Assembly (NCBI GenBank): GCA_036939975.1
Contig: JALLPB010000218.1
Location: 1-20,350, forward strand
Direction of reading: 5' to 3'
From: Cyclostephanos tholiformis
Lineage: Eukaryota; Bacillariophyta; Thalassiosirophyceae; Thalassiosirales; Thalassiosiraceae
DNA length: 20,350 nucleotides
Positions 18,754-20,350 of the stretch are shown in pieces. A model generated the notes under the pieces. That model searched no databases, was not told the origin of the DNA, and was given only the letters and a program-made list of their open reading frames with translations. Position numbers and translations under genes: made by a program. The number at the start of each line of letters is the position of its first letter. Positions within the stretch are counted from its first letter, which is position 1.

Positions 18754-20156
18754 ATGGCCGCCGCGCCCACTATCGACTAACTCCTGGCCCTGGTCACGAC
18801 CCTCCAAGGTCAAGTCAATGCCCTTCACGGCTGCGGCCGCCGCCGCACCTCCTCCTGCTGCCGCTCCTCCCGCTCCTGCTCCCGTAGTTTTTGCGGACAC
18901 GCCAAATGTGTTAGAGGTCGATGATGTCATTGATTACTCGACGAAAAGAGGCTCAGCAATCTACAAAAAGGGCATTCAAGCCCTCGATGACAAGGCACTT
19001 ACCGATGGGTTTGCAATGACCCAATCACAAACCGTCGTCTTCACTGAAGCTCTGCAAAACAAGTGCACCCAGATGGGCTGGAATCAGAACACGAGGCAAA
19101 TCACCTCATTTGTCAACTGCGAGGGCAAGACCATCCACATCATGAAAAATTATGGTCAAATCGACGAGCTCACGCTCAAGATGCAATGTGAGAACTTCTG
19201 CAAGCCTGGTGAAGCGAATGCGCAAACTCGCGCCAAGCAAAACAACACAATGATGTGCGCGTGTCTCTCCAAGTCACTCACCGCGGATGCCAAGGCCAAG
19301 CTCCTCGCCCATCGGTTGGATTTCACCTTCGACGGCGTAGAATACGCCCCGGTGATGTACAAAGTCATCATGCGCCTCGCCACGATGGACTCCATTGCCA
19401 CCACCCAAATGCTCAGGGACAACCTGAAGAACCTTGGAACATTTGCAGCAACGGTTAAAGGCAACATGGATAAAATACATGCGGAATTTGATAAAAATTA
19501 CTCACAACTTCTGTCCCGCGGCACCTCCATCGATGATCCCATCCAAGTCCTGTTCGATGCGTATCAGGTTGTGTCCTGTTACAACTTCCAAACCTACATC
19601 AGCCGCCAATATGATGACTACTTGGATGGCAAGCTCACGCTCACTCACCACGAGTTGCTCTTGAAAATGGCCAAAACCAAGTACGATTGGCTTGTCAGCA
19701 AGAAAAAGTGGGGGGCCAAGTCCCCTGACGACGAAAAGATCGTGGCCATGGCCGCCGAGATCAAGTCCCTCCAAGGCAAGCTCAAGCTCAATCCTAAATT
19801 AGCTGAGATTGCAAACAAAGGCGACAACAAGAAGGGCGGTAAGACACGAAACAAGAAGGACACGTCGAACAAGCGAGTGCAAAAGAAGGATGAGGCCTGG
19901 AAGAAGGTCCCACCTAAAAGTGACGACCCCAAGGAGAAGAAACAAGGTGAACTCACCTTTCATTGGTGCAAACACCACATGGCTTGGACAGTCCACAAGC
20001 CCGCTGATTGCCGCCTTGGCAAAAAGCACAAGGACGAGCAGAAGCCGGCCCTCCGTGCCAACTCTTGCAATTGCAGCCGCCACTGCCGCAACCACCATTA
20101 ACCCGCACTATGCAGCCTTGTTCGCCACTCTCGGTGTGATTCAAGAGGACGAATGA
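18754..20156 (+). pseudogene. gag: Copia-type gag, broken by one stop and two frame changes
   Basis: ATG at 18754 starts MAAAPTID, then TAA at 18778-18780, then LLALVTTLQGQVNAL in the same frame. One extra base near 18820-18830 moves the reading into the main frame (18818-20101), an Ala/Pro-rich linker followed by the capsid-like body (about 400 residues; for example RLATMDSIATTQMLRDNLKN). A Lys-rich tail and a Cys/His cluster, WCKHHMAWTVHKPADC (Cys-x8-His-x4-Cys), resemble the atypical nucleic-acid-binding knuckle of diatom copia gags. Another extra base near 20060-20070 moves the end into a frame reading IAAATAATTINPHYAALFAT and stopping with TGA at 20154-20156. Gag packages the element RNA. 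With these lesions the copy should not make normal Gag unless they are sequence errors. Confidence 0.7.
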
Positions 20157-20350
20157 TGGGGCGCGCCGGCATGGATGGCAATCGTATGGTTAGCATTCAT
20201 GGCCGGGCCCAGTGAAATGGACACAGGTCAATTTTTGACTTATCTTTTTATTTATGCGCTCCCTCACATCATCACCACACTCGCCCACCAAGCTGCCCCC
20301 AAGGACCATGCCTTCTGCACGGCATTCCTCAAGCGGCAGGCCTGGCTCCC
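20157..20350 (+). CDS. Open frame after gag, start of pol or spacer (partial)
   Basis: Directly after the gag TGA the same frame stays open to the window edge (WMAIVWLAFMAGPSEMDTGQ, FLTYLFIYALPHIITTLAHQ). Position suggests the start of pol, but no protease or integrase motif is reached, so identity rests on order alone. An ATG within it (MDTGQFL) could start a separate frame. Confidence 0.35.

Larger units (their letters stand above)
18754..20350 (+). mobile_element. Ty1/copia-type LTR retrotransposon, 5' part, cut by window edge
   Basis: Identified by its gag, and by the open frame that follows and leaves the window. The 5' LTR and primer-binding site are not recognised: the 18431-18753 region shows no clear TG...CA pair or tRNA-complementary site. 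The left boundary is therefore unknown but must lie between the GHL15-like gene and 18754. Confidence 0.65.

Noticed and set aside
1..20350. tRNA or rRNA genes
   Set aside because: No cloverleaf with conserved T-arm sequence or rRNA-like segment was recognised by eye; a covariance-model scan would be decisive.

Overview
The window looks like nuclear DNA of a stramenopile alga, most likely a diatom. Three things point there. Two proteins start with a signal peptide followed by an Ala-Phe plastid cleavage motif (TDAFAP, TTAFTA), as in algae with secondary plastids. The right edge carries a Ty1/copia-type gag of the kind common in diatoms. Genes have few, short GT-AG introns (83-209 bp). Exon joins below are read from splice motifs and reading frame only; no transcript data were available.

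Left part (1-4.5 kb): a RING-finger fragment with a stop inside the zinc-ligand motif (+), a small acidic hypothetical gene that changes frame (-), and a four-exon gene (-, 4527 to 1056). Naively this last gene reads as two or three separate genes. Splicing in frame gives one predicted 1070-residue protein: a peptide:N-glycanase core, an ILEI/FAM3-like domain, a thioredoxin domain (WCGPC), a UBA-like segment and a PUB domain. This is the most interesting item in the window.

Middle-left (4.5-8.7 kb): an AT-rich island without an intact gene. It holds a cluster of nested palindromes, a roughly 200-bp foldback (MITE-like) element, imperfect direct and inverted repeats, and decayed reading frames that look like transposon debris.

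Middle-right (8.7-16.3 kb): a GC-rich, gene-dense block of two divergent pairs. The first is an exostosin-like type II glycosyltransferase (-) and a plastid-targeted, probably thylakoid-lumenal, double-lobed retropepsin-like protease (+). The second is a plastid FAD-dependent amine-oxidase/carotenoid-desaturase-like protein with a microsatellite-encoded poly-Ser run (-) and a polytopic membrane protein of unknown family (+). The protease and the oxidoreductase converge.

Right part (16.3-20.35 kb): a GHL15-like putative glycoside hydrolase ending in DDEL (-) with an unresolved 5' end, then a copia-type retroelement (+) whose gag carries one stop and two frame changes and whose downstream frame runs off the edge.

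The host genes fall into glycan handling (glycanase, glycosyltransferase, glycosidase) and plastid function (protease, oxidoreductase). No operon-like cooperation is implied. Several genes carry isolated single-base lesions, so either real decay or local sequence error should be kept in mind.
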